From Ailanthus altissimus (lineage: Eukaryota; Streptophyta; Magnoliopsida; Sapindales; Simaroubaceae), in contig OX327706.1 in assembly GCA_946807835.1 (NCBI GenBank), positions 26,277,001 to 26,341,000 of the forward strand: 64,000 nt of DNA, given 5' to 3'. Both the position numbers and the translations under genes were made by a program. The notes below the pieces were generated by a model, which was given only the letters and a program-made list of their open reading frames with translations, did not search any database and was not told the origin of the DNA. This document shows positions 1 to 11,505 of this stretch, in pieces (the stretch's first letter is position 1; each line of letters opens with the position of its first letter).

Positions 1-1900
1 ATACTTATAATTGAGAATTTAGATCAATGTGATTAAATTATTATGATTTTCTAAAGAGTATCAGCTCATTGCAATATTTGATTAACAGATTTTTAAAGTT
101 ATAGAATAAAATAGTTTTAAAATACTTTTGGCAGTGATTTTGAAGTGAAATATTTATCATGGATTGAGATATGTGTCAAGAGTAATTCTGTAATAGTTTT
201 ATAATTTTTAAGTTAGTATATGATTTTATAAAATTATGAGATTGAATACTATTCAGTAAATATCTTGATCCTGTCAGGATAATAGTTTGGATTTGATGGT
301 GTTTATAGAATGAATTATGTAGGAATTATAATATAATATTCATACATAGGAAGGATATATGAGTCAAGAATGATATATTTTAATTTTAGAGTAATTGGAC
401 ATCATTTGATGTATAAATTTTTTTTAAGTGTAAGTGGTTAGAATGACAAATTTTGAGAAACCAAGTAATTAAACCAATTCAATGTGATAAGTGCAATATG
501 TGTAATTTTGTAAGTTATTTAAAGTGTTTTGTATGAATGTTGAGGTTCATGAAAGGATTAATCTCCATTGATAGGTTAAGTAGATTTAAGTCTTGTAGTT
601 GAAAGTGTTAAGAGGTAAGTATACTAGACTTTTTACTGAAATCACAATAAACATTGTAATTGTTATGTATGATTTTGTAAATGTGGTTAGGAATATGTTT
701 ATGTTATGTCAAAGTATATTTTGATATGAAATGTCAAGACATGTGCTTATGAATGTGAGTATGGACATACATGACATATATGTGTTTTTATAAGTGAGCT
801 TTCAAAATGAAATGTGTTTAACAAAGAGAGCTTTTGAAGTGTAATACGTCTATGAGAAACATTTTGTATTTTGAGGATGCTTGAACTCACTGTTGACTTA
901 GTAAGCATTTTATGTGATTTGTGAAGCCTTTATGTGTGACCTTTCCTTCAGGATTGGTATATGTTATGTGTTTCATATATAGGAAGGATCCTATTGGTAT
1001 CTAAAGGAAGAGTGAGTCATCACATTCATGTGGTGGAGTATTGGTGCATGTGAGATGATTCACCGATGATTAGAGTGAGGGTTTGACTTTTACCTTAGGG
1101 CATGAGCATTATATATATGTAATTTAAAACCTCACTTATACTATTCCTCTCATACGGCATGTCACCTACAAGTGACATTTGGCTCATTGTGTGATATGTG
1201 ATATGGAAGTCCTACTAAGTAGTAGTTGAGTAATGGTATTCCTATTATATGTTTTGAAAGAATGTATAAGCGCTTACTTGACATGTGATTTGATAAGATT
1301 ATGATTTTGATTTATCACATCATATCATACACATGCATTGTGTACATATATGTATTTATATTTGATATATAAAAAACTAGTATGCTTACTGAGTTTTATA
1401 CTTATTATAATTTATGGTGATTTTAGGTAAATAAGGTACATGTGTGCTTAACGGATTTGGTAAGACTTTTGCTGTTCCTTGGGTTCCCTAAGTTGCTAGG
1501 TTGCTGAGTGTTTCATTTTGGGACACGTGGTTTAAGATATTTGAATTGTCCGTATTGAATAAATACTAATGTATTATTTTATTAAGTGTGGTTATGGGTT
1601 GATTTTAAGTAAGAATTTACAATGAAAATATTCTAGACTTCCGGTAACAAAGTTGCTACTGGTGACGTAGTAGAGTATTAATCTCTGAGAAAACTCTGCG
1701 TATCTCCGGTTTACTAATTGCCCCAGTCATAATTCAATTGTTATAGTTCTAAAAAATTAAAATGAATGTTTAAATATTGTCAATAAATGTATATGTTTAT
1801 ATTTTAGGTTATGGGTTGATTTTAATGTTGAACTTACTAGTAACTTGCTAAGGATTCCTATGTTGAATTAAAGTTTAAAATTTTATGCAATATTATTTAT
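1..1900. repeat. AT-rich repeat DNA, probably degraded LTR of a Ty3/gypsy-like element
   Basis: I see no open reading frame of note here. The stretch from about 900 to 1860 has the style of a plant LTR: TG-rich text, a stretch around 1390-1450 that reads like the end of many gypsy LTRs, and a phrase (GGTTATGGGTTGATTTTAA) present at about 1588 and again at about 1806. The repeated phrase suggests two fragments of the same repeat family lying in tandem. No primer site, polypurine tract or second intact LTR could be paired with it, so the class is an inference. It could equally be two unrelated decayed pieces. Confidence 0.3.
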
Positions 1901-1929
1901 GAGTGCACATTATTAAATGAATATAAGTT

Positions 1930-2300
1930 ATGTCGTGTGTCAAATCTGATGCTATTAAAGCTTTTATGACTTTTAAGCTTTAAGTAGAAAAATAATTTAA
2001 TTTGTCAATCAAAGCCTTACAAACTGATTAGGGTAGAGAGTTTAGAGCTTTTGCACAATTCTTAGGTGAGAATGGTATTCAGCATAGGTTAACTTGTCCA
2101 CACACATATCATCAAAATGGTGTAGTAGAAAGAAAGCACAGACATGTTGTGGAAACAGGACTTACCTTACTAGCACAAGCCAAATTACCTCTTAAATTTT
2201 GGTGGGATGTTTTTTATACAGCATTGTATCTCATAAATAGATTTCTTACACTTGTTCTACAACATCAATCCTCATTTTAGAAACTCTTCAATACTAAACT
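1930..2300 (+). pseudogene. copia integrase core fragment
   Basis: Translation gives the second catalytic Asp context (LQTD, then a stop where Trp is usual, then GREF). It continues into the conserved stretch with NGVVERKHRH, which holds the catalytic Glu of the DDE triad, and then FWWDVFYTALYLINR. This order is that of the copia integrase catalytic core. The stop at about 2030 is TAG where family members have TGG, a single G-to-A change. The N-terminal zinc-binding part and first catalytic Asp are absent. It cannot make a working integrase. Confidence 0.75.
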
Positions 2301-2899
2301 AGATTACATATTTCGAAAAGTATTTGGATGTGAATGTTTTCTACTCTTTAGGCCATATCAGTCCTACAAGCTTAATTTCCATACTAAATCCTGTCTATTT
2401 CGTGGCTATAGTCCTTCACATAAAGACTATAAATATCTTCATTCCTCAGGAAAGATGTACATTTCAGTTCATGTAACTTTTAATGAAAATAGTTTTCCTT
2501 ATCAAACTATTTTGAGCCATTTTCTTCAAAATCTAAATCCGATATATACACTCATCCTTTCTCCTTTAATGTTCCTTCATCTCTTTTACCATCTAGCAGC
2601 AATTTATCTAACTTTTCACAGGTTATAGAATTTGCAGTAACATTAGTTCCTACTAATCTTAACAGTTCAATATTATACCAGCAAACATAACTAACTCAAC
2701 CATTAGACACTGCCTTATATGAATCAACTCAGATAAACCAGCAAACATAAAATTTTGAACATATCCATCCTACACAGTCTTCTCATCCAATGCAAACAAG
2801 ATCTAAATTTGGAATTTTCAACCCAAAAGCTTTTATAAATCAGGTGAAGTCATTGTCTGCTAAACTTATCAGTGTTCAAGAGGCATTATCTGATCCTAA

Positions 2900-3780
2900 G
2901 TGAAAAAAGGCTATGAATGAAGAATATGAAGCCTTACAAAGAAATAAGACTTGGATATTGGTTCCAGCATCAGAGGCAACTAAAGTCAATTCCAATAATG
3001 GGTATTTAGAGTCAAATACAACTTAGACAGGTCTGTTTTAAAGCATAAAGCCAGATTAGTGACTAAGGGCTTTTTACAAACACATGGGATAGATTACTAT
3101 GAGACTTTCAGTCCTGTAATCAAGGCCTCTACAATCAGAATAATGCTTAGTCTTGCTGTTATGAACAAGTGGCAGATAAGGCAAATTGACATTAACAATG
3201 CCTTCTTGAATGAGGATCTCAATGAAGTTGTTTTCATTACTCAACCTAAAGGTTTTGTCAATCCAGAACTTCCTCATCATGTATGCAGATTAACCAAGGC
3301 ATTGTATGGTCTAAAACAAACTACAAACTCCAAGAGCTTGGTTTGACAAATTAAAGACAGCATTACAAAATTGGGGTTTTAAGAATGCTAAGTCTAATAC
3401 TTCTTTGTTCTTCTTCAATCAACATAGTCAATTTATTGTAGTACTCATATATGTTGATGACATATTGGTTATTGGATCTATCTCTAGTCACTTGGAAGCC
3501 TTTATCAAGAAACTTAATCTGGTCTTCTCATTAAAAGATCTTGGAACATTTAATTATTTCTTGGATATAGAAGTTTAGCCAACTACCACAGGCTTACATC
3601 TGTCTCAATCTAAGTATGCATTAGATTTATTGGAGAAGGCAAATATGAGTAATTATCATGGCTGTGACACACCAATGGTTACAAGACATAAAATGTATAA
3701 AGCTGATTTGGAAAATGAAGCTGATCTTTTCACTGATCCAACTCTGTATAGGAGTATTGTAAGAGCTCTTTAATACATTA
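2900..3780 (+). pseudogene. copia reverse transcriptase, broken by stops and a frameshift
   Basis: Conserved copia RT blocks are readable. The KGFLQTHGIDYYETFSPV block runs from about 3065, QIDINNAFLNEDL is near 3182, and GLKQT is near 3311. The catalytic YVDD box lies at about 3453, in a different frame from the first half. At about 3317-3335 a short insertion replaces the usual QAPRAWFDKL joint and shifts the frame. Further stops occur at about 3576 and 3770. The polymerase is therefore inactive. Confidence 0.8.
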
Positions 3781-3797
3781 CTCTTACACGACCTGAG

Positions 3798-4472
3798 TTG
3801 TCATTTTCAATGCACAAATTAAGTCAATTTCTTGCTGCTCCAACACTGAAACATTGGCAAGCTTGCAAGAGGGTTCTTAGATATCTAAAGGCCACTTACT
3901 CTTATGGTTTGAATGTTACACAGTCTTCAAACTTATCTCTTGAAGGGTTTTCAGATGCTGATTGGGCTTGTGATCCCAATGATAGAAGATCTATTAGAGG
4001 CTATTGCATCTATCTTGGTTCAAATCTTATTTCATGGTCATCTAAAAAGCAACAAACTGTTGCTAGATCAAGTGCCAAGGTAAAATGTAGATCACTAGCT
4101 TTAGCTTGTTCTGAACTAATTTGGATACAATCCTTGTTGTCTGAGCTCAATATCAAGCTTCCTCACATTGCTGTTATATGGTGTGATAATCAGAGTGCTC
4201 AAGCGTTGGCCAACAACCATGTTTTTCATGTTAGAACCAAGCACATAGAACTTGATATGCACTTTATCAGAGATCAAGTTGCAAATAAAGTCTTAGACAT
4301 TAGATATGTTCCAAGTGAGGATCAAATTGCTGATGTTATGACTAAACCATTGTCTACTGTTCATTTTTCTTATTTCAGGTCCAAGCTCAAGTTGGCGGCG
4401 GATTTAAGGTATCTGGGTGTATGCATGTGCTATTGTGTCCATTACCTAAATACATATCAAATACATATTTAA
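3798..4472 (+). pseudogene. copia RNase H domain (C-terminal part of polyprotein)
   Basis: A 224-codon open stretch carries the copia RNase H signature: FSDADWACDPNDRRS (first catalytic Asp), SWSSKKQQTVARSSAK, a CDNQSAQALANN block, and the HVRTKHIELDMHFIRD end block. The usual ARSSAEAEYR motif reads ARSSAKVKCRS here, so the catalytic Glu position is lost. The last ~30 codons after KLKLAADLR do not look like copia and probably run out of frame before the nested insertion. Confidence 0.8.
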
Positions 4473-4995
4473 GTTTGACGGAAATGTGAAATTTGCAATA
4501 AACACAATAAATAAAATATATTAATCGCATTAATATATTTATATGATAGAGAACTCATATCAACGTGTGTAACGTTATACATATATTTTCTCGGAGTCCG
4601 CATGGAGATCAACTCGGGTAGTTCTAGTCACTAACACGGTGGGCTTGGTGAGCTAGAACAACAACCCTCTACGCAGCACTGGGTTTAACTCTTAAACCCC
4701 AAAATAGTCAGTGTGTTTTTATTCTTTTCTCCAAAATGATACAAAAAATAGAGAATTTGAAGCAATCCTCCATTGCTTCAATTGGAAGCATAGAGAAAAA
4801 CGAAACAATTTTATTTTTTTTCTTTTTTTTTCTCTTCTTCTTCTTCCTTTTTTTCTTCCTTTTTTTCTTTCTTCTTCTTTCTCCATTTTCTCTTCTCTTC
4901 TCTCTCGGTCAAATGGCCAAGAAACACACACATTTTCAATCTTTTTCTTTCTCTCTTTCTTTCTTTATATATATAATAATAATAATATAATATAT

Positions 4996-5034
<39 letters not shown>

Positions 5035-6656
5035 TAATATTAATAATAATAAAATAATACTAATAGGTGCCAATTATTTGACACTCAAAATATAATATTA
5101 TTATATATATAATATCTTATAATAAAATATAATCTAATCTAATATAATAATATAATATAATAATATATTATATAATAAAATAAGAGATATATTTTAATTA
5201 TTTAATCATTAAATAATCAAAGTATAAAATGATCATTTTGCCATTTACAAATAGTTACCAAGTTTATCCTCTAGTGAGTCCTACCAAATTTCACACTTTG
5301 GTAAATTTCACACTTGGGTAAACTTAACTAATAGTCTACAATACGCCACGTGTCATAATACAATTAGTAAATAATAATTATTAACTAATTGTTATATTTA
5401 AAACTTAAATACGAACACATACGCATTTTCGTAGTATTGCTGAATATTGTTGGATTAAACAATTAAATTCAGCACACTGCCCCAGTGCACAACGAGTACA
5501 CTCTATATCGTGGGACTCCCTAGGTTCTACGCTCGAATTTTCAAATGAAACTATTCCATGAGTCCGTAAGCAATGCCCCACGCACATGTCACGAATATAT
5601 AAATCAGCGCGTTGAACCATATAAGCTGAGGTTACAACGTATACGTATAGTCCTTTTGTTATGATATCTTGAATGTGCGGGGATATATATTATCACGTCA
5701 AATCCCCTAGTGCTCATCCATATCCTATCTCCAGACTCGTATCTCACTCAATAATATACGCAAACTCTTTTTCCATATTATTCTACCCTAGCGGAACTCT
5801 TTCCCGGGATGATTGCTTGTGGCCATAAGACTTTCTGAGATACAATCTCGAAGCATCTGGATATTTGACTCCCTATGCGAACTGACAAATCCAATATCTG
5901 TACACACTAGACTCCATAAGTATAGGACCATACCTAGCAACATTCAGCGGTTACACCATGAAAGGTCTGTGACATGTGTGAAACCAAAGTATAATGGATC
6001 ACTTACAAGTGTACCGTGACACTCAGGTCAAAGACCACATATACTACTCAACTCGAGAGGACTCTCCGTTGATGGCTTACATAGGATGTCTATCGGAGGC
6101 CCTCGTGAGTATGTCCCATATCCAGTCCTAACTGAGTACCCATATGTCAATACGAGCTCTAAGCTCACGGTCGGCTAGGAACGACCATCTATACCCTATA
6201 GGTACGACATATGTTGATCTATATAAAAGGGTATCCACCGATAGACCCCCATCGGCAGAAATAGATTAGGGACAATAATTCGAGAATATACTTGCGCAAC
6301 TAGTATTTTCTGGCACCCGATTACAACTCTTGCAACTATGCAGTTACTAGTATATTCCCAAGTCTATGTCCCATTATAGACAAGGCTCCAACTCTTGAAT
6401 CTGCTGAGTATTATAACCAGCTAATACTTAGTTGTGTTAATATTTAACATTTATATTTCTCAGTGTAGTTGACTATGAGCCCTTATCTAAACTTCTTTAG
6501 ATCTGATCTGAATTCTTTCAAATCGTACAATGTCTGTAATGTTACATTGCATAGTACCATATAAATAGGTATTAACGATTTAATGAGAATGTACACTTAT
6601 ATAAATACACAAATATATGTACATTTAAGAATGACACGTAAGTACCGACCCTAACA
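4473..6656 (-). mobile_element. Large LTR-like element (about 2.2 kb), probable solo LTR nested in the copia element
   Basis: The right edge reads CCCTAACA, so the minus strand starts TGTTAGGGTCGGTACTTACG, a typical plant LTR start. The left edge near 4473 aligns only loosely with the left edge of the second copy at 58995. The segment 5480-6656 is clearly homologous to 59910-61047: shared text includes CAGTGCACAACGAGTACAC and CCATGAAAG...TCTGACATGTGTGAAAC. It encodes no recognisable protein. Orientation is inferred from the LTR start and is not certain. I found no clean target-site duplication. It could also be a non-autonomous element rather than a solo LTR. Confidence 0.6.
4810..5055. repeat. 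Polypyrimidine tract followed by AAT/ATA microsatellite
   Basis: About 4813-4900 is almost pure T and C on the plus strand. About 4965-5055 is a run of ATA/AAT triplets with small breaks. Both lie inside the nested LTR-like element. The long open frames over this stretch are composition artefacts. Confidence 0.85.
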
Positions 6657-6697
6657 CAAGGTGTCTACAAGACCATACCCTTGAACTTGAAAGAGAA

Positions 6698-7037
6698 TGT
6701 TAAAAATAATGGTGCTTTTATTAGTTTACAATCTAGTGTTTATCTTGGTATAATATTGAAATAGTTAATTGCTGTAAAGATTTTGATCATTTATAATACA
6801 TCAATAATCGAGGAGTTGTGATTATCAAGATGATTAGTATTAGAGTTAGTTAAAAGAAGTGCCACGTCAATTACAGTTTGTTAAAATTATTATGCAATTT
6901 TCAACTCGTTTTACATTCTGTTTTCTTCTACTCTTTAAATAGCAGATCATCATTCTTGTATTAAAAACCAATATTAATAATAAAATTAGATACAACAGAG
7001 AAATCAATTTATTCATTTTCTCTTCACTTTCTTTACA
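6698..7037 (+). repeat. 3' LTR of the first copia element
   Basis: A purine-rich stretch (TTGAACTTGAAAGAGAA, 6681-6697) is followed by TGTTAAAAATAATGG and ends in CTTTCTTTACA at 7037. This gives TG...CA ends and a length near 340 bp, usual for copia. The 3' third reads like a copia LTR leader with many A-rich short words. No matching 5' LTR is visible, since the element is truncated on the left. Confidence 0.55.
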
Positions 7038-7329
7038 ATTTTTTTGAAAACTAAACATCCTTTAATTTATTACACACAGATAAGAGATGAGAAGGGGATG
7101 CTCAATGATAACTAGTACTACTTAAGAAAAAGCTTTTAAAGACTTTTATCTCGACATGTAAAATTTTTTTGCCACTTCCTGATTTTGAGTTGCTCTGCGG
7201 TGATTCTACGAAGGAAAGGGTATAATAGAAACAAAAGCTTCATAAACACCTAGAGTTATCAAGATTGACTATTGTTTGATTTGGCCAAGGGTTACCTAGA
7301 GGGATACCGAATTGTAAATGCCTCCCAAG

Positions 7330-7800
7330 CTGAAGAATTAGTTTCTCGATTGGAGAGATGATCCCTCCCCAATGGGCTATTTCAAAATTAACACTATAAC
7401 CACCTGCCTTTTAATAATAGGAGGAATGAAAACTTCGTGACTTATACTAGAGTTTAAACTACAAGTGCACGGATTTTACTGCTGAAACAAGCATCTAAGT
7501 GCATAAAAAAAGAGTTGAAATGGTAAGAGATTGTTTATTACTTCCTGCTGTTCTAGAATCGGATTCTTTATCATTAGTGGAGAGACTCAAGGAGAAGGCC
7601 CTATTCTTAACTGATGCAGATTCTGCGTTACTTGATATCTTTCAATTATTCAGACCTCATATTATGTATGATGTTTTATTTAAATATAGAAAAGTGAACA
7701 AGATTGCTCACCTTCTTGTCAAACAAGCTTGCAGGTCTTTGAGGATGTTTGGATGTAAGAGGTACCTGATTTTTGTAATCAGTTGGTTCAGGGTCATGTT
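7330..7800 (+). pseudogene. RNase H relic of a LINE-type (non-LTR) element
   Basis: A broken RNase H domain of the type found at the C end of plant L1 LINEs. The start block PMGYFKINT lies near 7370. After a frameshift, a 108-codon frame from 7499 carries LESDSLSLVERL (the usual VESDS catalytic Asp block) and KVNKIAHLLVKQA (the usual N-K-x-A-H-x-L-A block). No reverse transcriptase lies upstream, so it is an isolated fragment. A domesticated RNase H-like gene is possible, but the frameshift argues against it. Confidence 0.5.
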
Positions 7801-7837
7801 CCTGAATCCGAATCTGATTAATTAATGAAGTGTTTTG

Positions 7838-8793
7838 TTCTTATTGACAAAAAACACCTTCATAGATTAGTAGGATCATATAATCGTATCAAAATTCTAA
7901 ATGGTGCCACTCTTAATAGGATAATGACTTGACCACAGGTTCGGAGCTGGGGTTGGCCTATTTTTCATAGGCTTAGTTTTGGCTGGGCCAGGCTCTGGCT
8001 TTGCAGTGATTCACATTCTTGAAACAAATACCATGATCCTCTTTTTAATTTTAGGTTTCATTTGCTCCGGTGAGAACCAAAGATGGCTCACAAATTTCCT
8101 CCACTTCTATCAGCCAAAAATCCATCTGCCTTCACTCAGCCCCTTACTATCTAAGCTTGTAAGGACATCCACCTCCAAGATGTCAGTAGCAGCGCCAGGA
8201 GATGTTCATAAATGATCGCCTTAACATACCTTTTCATTTATCAAATGCAGACTTCGAAAGGAAAATTTTTCCTTTCAGAATTTTATAAATCTTTCAGAAA
8301 ATAACTGGTAATTTATAAAAACACCATTTTGGCAGAACGATATCTTTACTAAAAATATATGTTTTGGCTCTATGTAGGCAACACACACACACACACACTC
8401 TCGCGTTTACTTGGGAGTGCTATATTCAAAATTCTAGAAAGAAAAAATATGAGATCTGACTAATATGTCTATCATAAGAACTGTAATCATTGATGCTCCA
8501 TGTCTTTAATCTTGCTACTTGTTTAGTTGGAGATAGGTGTCATACACGCATCAGAAATAATACAGCACCCAGTACAATCATAAACTACAACATAGCAACT
8601 TAAGATAATTTCAAGTTATAAGACGCTGTTCGATGCTTGAAACTCAGAACTAATAAACAATATACTAGGCAAGAACCTTGGTGGAATCATTTCCACACCA
8701 CAATCCTCAGTCGAATCCTCCCAACCGGAAAGATAAAATTTTAAGAGATAAATGAAGAAGCAACAGAACCACAGGAAGCTTTTACAATGTTAC
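7838..8793. other. Intergenic and 3' flank of the MAP kinase gene
   Basis: I see no supported gene. A short AC dinucleotide repeat lies at about 8381-8398. The last ~150 bases before 8794 are the likely 3' untranslated region of the minus-strand MAP kinase. A 78-codon open frame at 7979-8215 matches nothing I recognise. Confidence 0.4.
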
Positions 8794-10897
8794 CTATGCA
8801 ATGGCAAGTGAAGCTTCTGGATGGTAATGAAGCATCTCATTCCACATCATCTCCCTTATCATATGCTCCCCGACATTCTCATCAATGTTGAGATTGATTG
8901 GGACCTGAGCAGGTGGGTTAGATCGTGGATCATAAAGCTCTGATATGTAAGGGTGTTGGAGCGCTTCAGTGACAGTAATTCTCTTAGATGGTTCGAAAAC
9001 AAGCATTTTTTGCAACAAGTCTATGGCTAAAGGATCAGCCTGGGGATAAAGACTGGAAAAGTGGGTTCCCCTGGAATAAGGGAGTGATCTGATGAACCTT
9101 CTAGCTTTTGAATTATCAATGAACTCGAGGTCAGATTCAAGTTGAGTTCCAAGGACATTGATAATTAGTTTTAGCTGGTTAAGGCACTCTGTTCCAGGAA
9201 AGATAGGTTTCCTTCCAAGAATCTCAGCAAAGATGCATCCTACAGACCACACATCAATGGAGGTTCCATAGTTGTCACAGCAGAGGAGAAGCTCAGGTGC
9301 ACGGTACCAGCGGGTGACCACATATTCAGTCATGAACTGTTCATTGCCTCTGCTGGTTCGTGCAAGTCCAAAATCACCTATCTTCAAATCACAGTTAGCA
9401 TTGACAAGAAGGTTCCCAGGCTTCAAGTCCCGGTGAAGGATGTTTGCTGAGTGAAGATACTTCAGCCCTCGTAGCAACTAAAATATTGTAAGGTAATTAG
9501 TTGCAAGCAGATCAAAGATTGAAAATATAAAAAGCTTGAAATTTTGAAGAAACTTTTGTGTAAAACCACAGTTTTAGAAACTCAGAATGCAACAGAAACA
9601 GACTCTATATACAGCATGTTCATAAATTCACAGATGAGAGTCATGGGAGTTCTTGTAATCATCAGGTACTAGTAAGCTGCATAGCATTTTGCTGCTCAAT
9701 GCGCAGATTAAATAGCCATCTCTGAAAGTAAAAGGGGGTCTACACTAGCAAAGATAGCACAACAAGATCACAAAAGGGCCTTGCTAGTAGAGTAAAATGA
9801 GCAATCTATAATATGCAGCAAGGCTAAATCAGGAGACTCTTAGCAGTTCATGCATCAGTTGGTTCACAACTGTTGCCTGACAGTTGGTCTTAAAATATTA
9901 TGAATCCATGGATGGATTTATGCACCTGGAAGGAGTAATAAAAAATCATCGCTTTTGGATGAATTACATTAAAGTGGGTTCGGATGAGCATCAAAGTTAT
10001 CACAGACCTTAAACTCAATATAAAGGACTGAAACTAATTGACGACCAAAATAAACAACCAGAATTAGATTTAGATGAAAATTTTCCATTTAGAGACATAG
10101 GAAGTTCAACATATCTTAGCAGTACCTCTAAAATTACCAAATATAACTACCAACAATGAGACGGCTACAAGTTGATCATTCCAACAGCTCAATACCCCTC
10201 TAAGGCAGAGAAACAATTTCACTATAGAACTTATTATTTCTTGCTAAATAAAGTGCATTCATGAACCATCTAATACCATTGCTATTATTACTAAAATCTT
10301 AATATGAACAAATAAACCAAATCTATATTTCAAAGTAAATGTTTAAGCCATCAAATTATTTAGATCATATATTGCAATGCACACTTTAATCCCAAACAGA
10401 AACACAACTTAGAACAGTTCACTTCAATATCAGTGAGTATCTCATAATGCTTTTAAAAGAACACAATTTAATACCTGAAAGATAAAATATTTGCAATGAT
10501 CATTGGACAGAGGTTGTGAAGATTTGATAATCTGATGCAAGTCTGTATCCATGAGCTCGTAAACCAAATAAACATCCTTGAAACTCAACCTCTGAGTAGG
10601 CATCATGACATCCTTCAAAGCAATCACATTCTCATGCCTAATATGTCTAAGCAGAATCAACTCCCTCAAAGTCCTCAGCGCATCAATTCGATTCTCAAAC
10701 ACATTATTGATCTTCTTGATAGCGACTTTCTCGTTTGTCTCTCTATTGATTGAAGAACACACAACCCCGTACGCTCCCCGACCAATTGGTTTGATCGGAA
10801 CATACTTTGTGTCGATTTCAAACAATGTTTGCCACATTGTGTAATAATGCTTCCCCCTTGACTTAACCCCATTTGGAGGTTCAACTAGTGTAGCCAT
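8794..10897 (-). CDS. MPK7-like: Group C mitogen-activated protein kinase (MPK1/2/7/14 type)
   Basis: A Ser/Thr protein kinase that would act at the end of a MAP kinase cascade and be activated by a MAPK kinase through dual phosphorylation. There are two coding exons: exon 1 10475-10897 (423 nt) and exon 2 8794-9477 (684 nt with stop). They join in phase 0 into 368 aa, the usual length for the group. The intron (9478-10474) has GT at its start and AG at its end. Visible parts are a glycine loop GRGAYGVV (about 39-46), VAIKK with catalytic Lys61, HRDLKPGN (156-163), DFG (176-178), and activation loop TEY (191-193) followed by [13 protein letters not shown] plus the two-exon layout points to group C rather than the TDY group. 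The start at 10897 gives MATLVEPP, typical of these kinases. Reading frame and catalytic residues are intact. Assignment to MPK7 rather than MPK1/2/14 is tentative. Confidence 0.95.
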
Positions 10898-10901
10898 TTC
10901 C

Positions 10902-11088
10902 CTAACAATTTTTTTATAAAAAAAATATCTAAATTATTCTATTTCTTCATAACTTGACACTATATTTGATCCATGAACTTAAATAAACAAAGATAACTTT
11001 GTCTAACAAACCTACATATTAAAATCAAATTCGAAGCTCAACAAACACACAAGCATGAGTAAAAGGAGTTTTGAGAATCGATACTTAC
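10902..11088 (-). other. Predicted intron in the 5' untranslated region of the MAP kinase gene
   Basis: On the minus strand a strong donor (CTGCAA|GTAAGTATC) lies at 11088 and an acceptor (TTGTTAG|GG) ends at 10902, only four bases upstream of the ATG at 10897. The stretch between is AT-rich, as plant introns are. This would give a 187 bp leader intron. It is read from consensus only. Confidence 0.5.
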
Positions 11089-11451
11089 TTGCAGCTACCA
11101 CTTGTTTGCTTTGATCTTTAGCGAATTGCTTATTCTCGGCACTTTTCAGCTCTCACCTACTTTTTCAAGTTACAAAACTTTTCACTTGTGCTATCTCTAT
11201 GGTCCAAATTTACAGCAACTTATATTTTTTTTAAAACCAAAACAAATGAAATCCAATCAGCTCAAATTGAAACACAATCTAAGCTCTCTTACAAATTCCT
11301 CAAGTTTCACAGCTAATTCTTCAGAAAACCGGCTTTCGAATTGAAAGGCCAAACTAGTTGAAACACATATAAATTACATTGGATGAGATCTGAATGCTTA
11401 TCCGATCTGACGGGAAAATTGGATTCCTTATCTCGTCGTGATCAGACTCAG

Positions 11452-11452
11452 A

Positions 11453-11487
<35 letters not shown>

Positions 11488-11505
11488 GGATGGATATATA
11501 CATTA
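11452..11505 (-). promoter_or_regulatory. TATA box and CT-rich leader of the MAP kinase gene
   Basis: On the minus strand TATATATCC (about 11493-11501) is followed 10-45 bases downstream by an uninterrupted CT dinucleotide run (GA on the plus strand, about 11455-11483). CT-rich tracts just after the start site are common in plant core promoters. The geometry suggests transcription starting near 11465 and running toward the leader intron. The exact start is an inference. Confidence 0.45.

Larger units (their letters stand above)
1930..7037 (+). mobile_element. Decayed Ty1/copia retrotransposon, 5'-truncated and split by a later insertion
   Basis: Pieces of a copia polyprotein occur in the right order: integrase core, reverse transcriptase, and RNase H ending at 4472. 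After a 2.2 kb LTR-like insertion (about 4473-6656) the element appears to resume with a polypurine-like stretch (6681-6697) and a 340 bp 3' LTR. The 5' LTR, primer site, gag and protease are missing. Stops and frameshifts break every domain, so it is dead. Splitting by the later insertion is inferred from the position of the polypurine tract and LTR start beyond it. Confidence 0.75.

Noticed and set aside
4711..5037. 108- and 84-codon overlapping frames
   Set aside because: They lie in a polypyrimidine tract and AAT microsatellite. The residues are runs of Phe/Leu/Ser and Ile/Asn, an artefact of composition.
7979..8215. 78-codon plus-strand frame
   Set aside because: No recognisable domain and no splice or promoter context.
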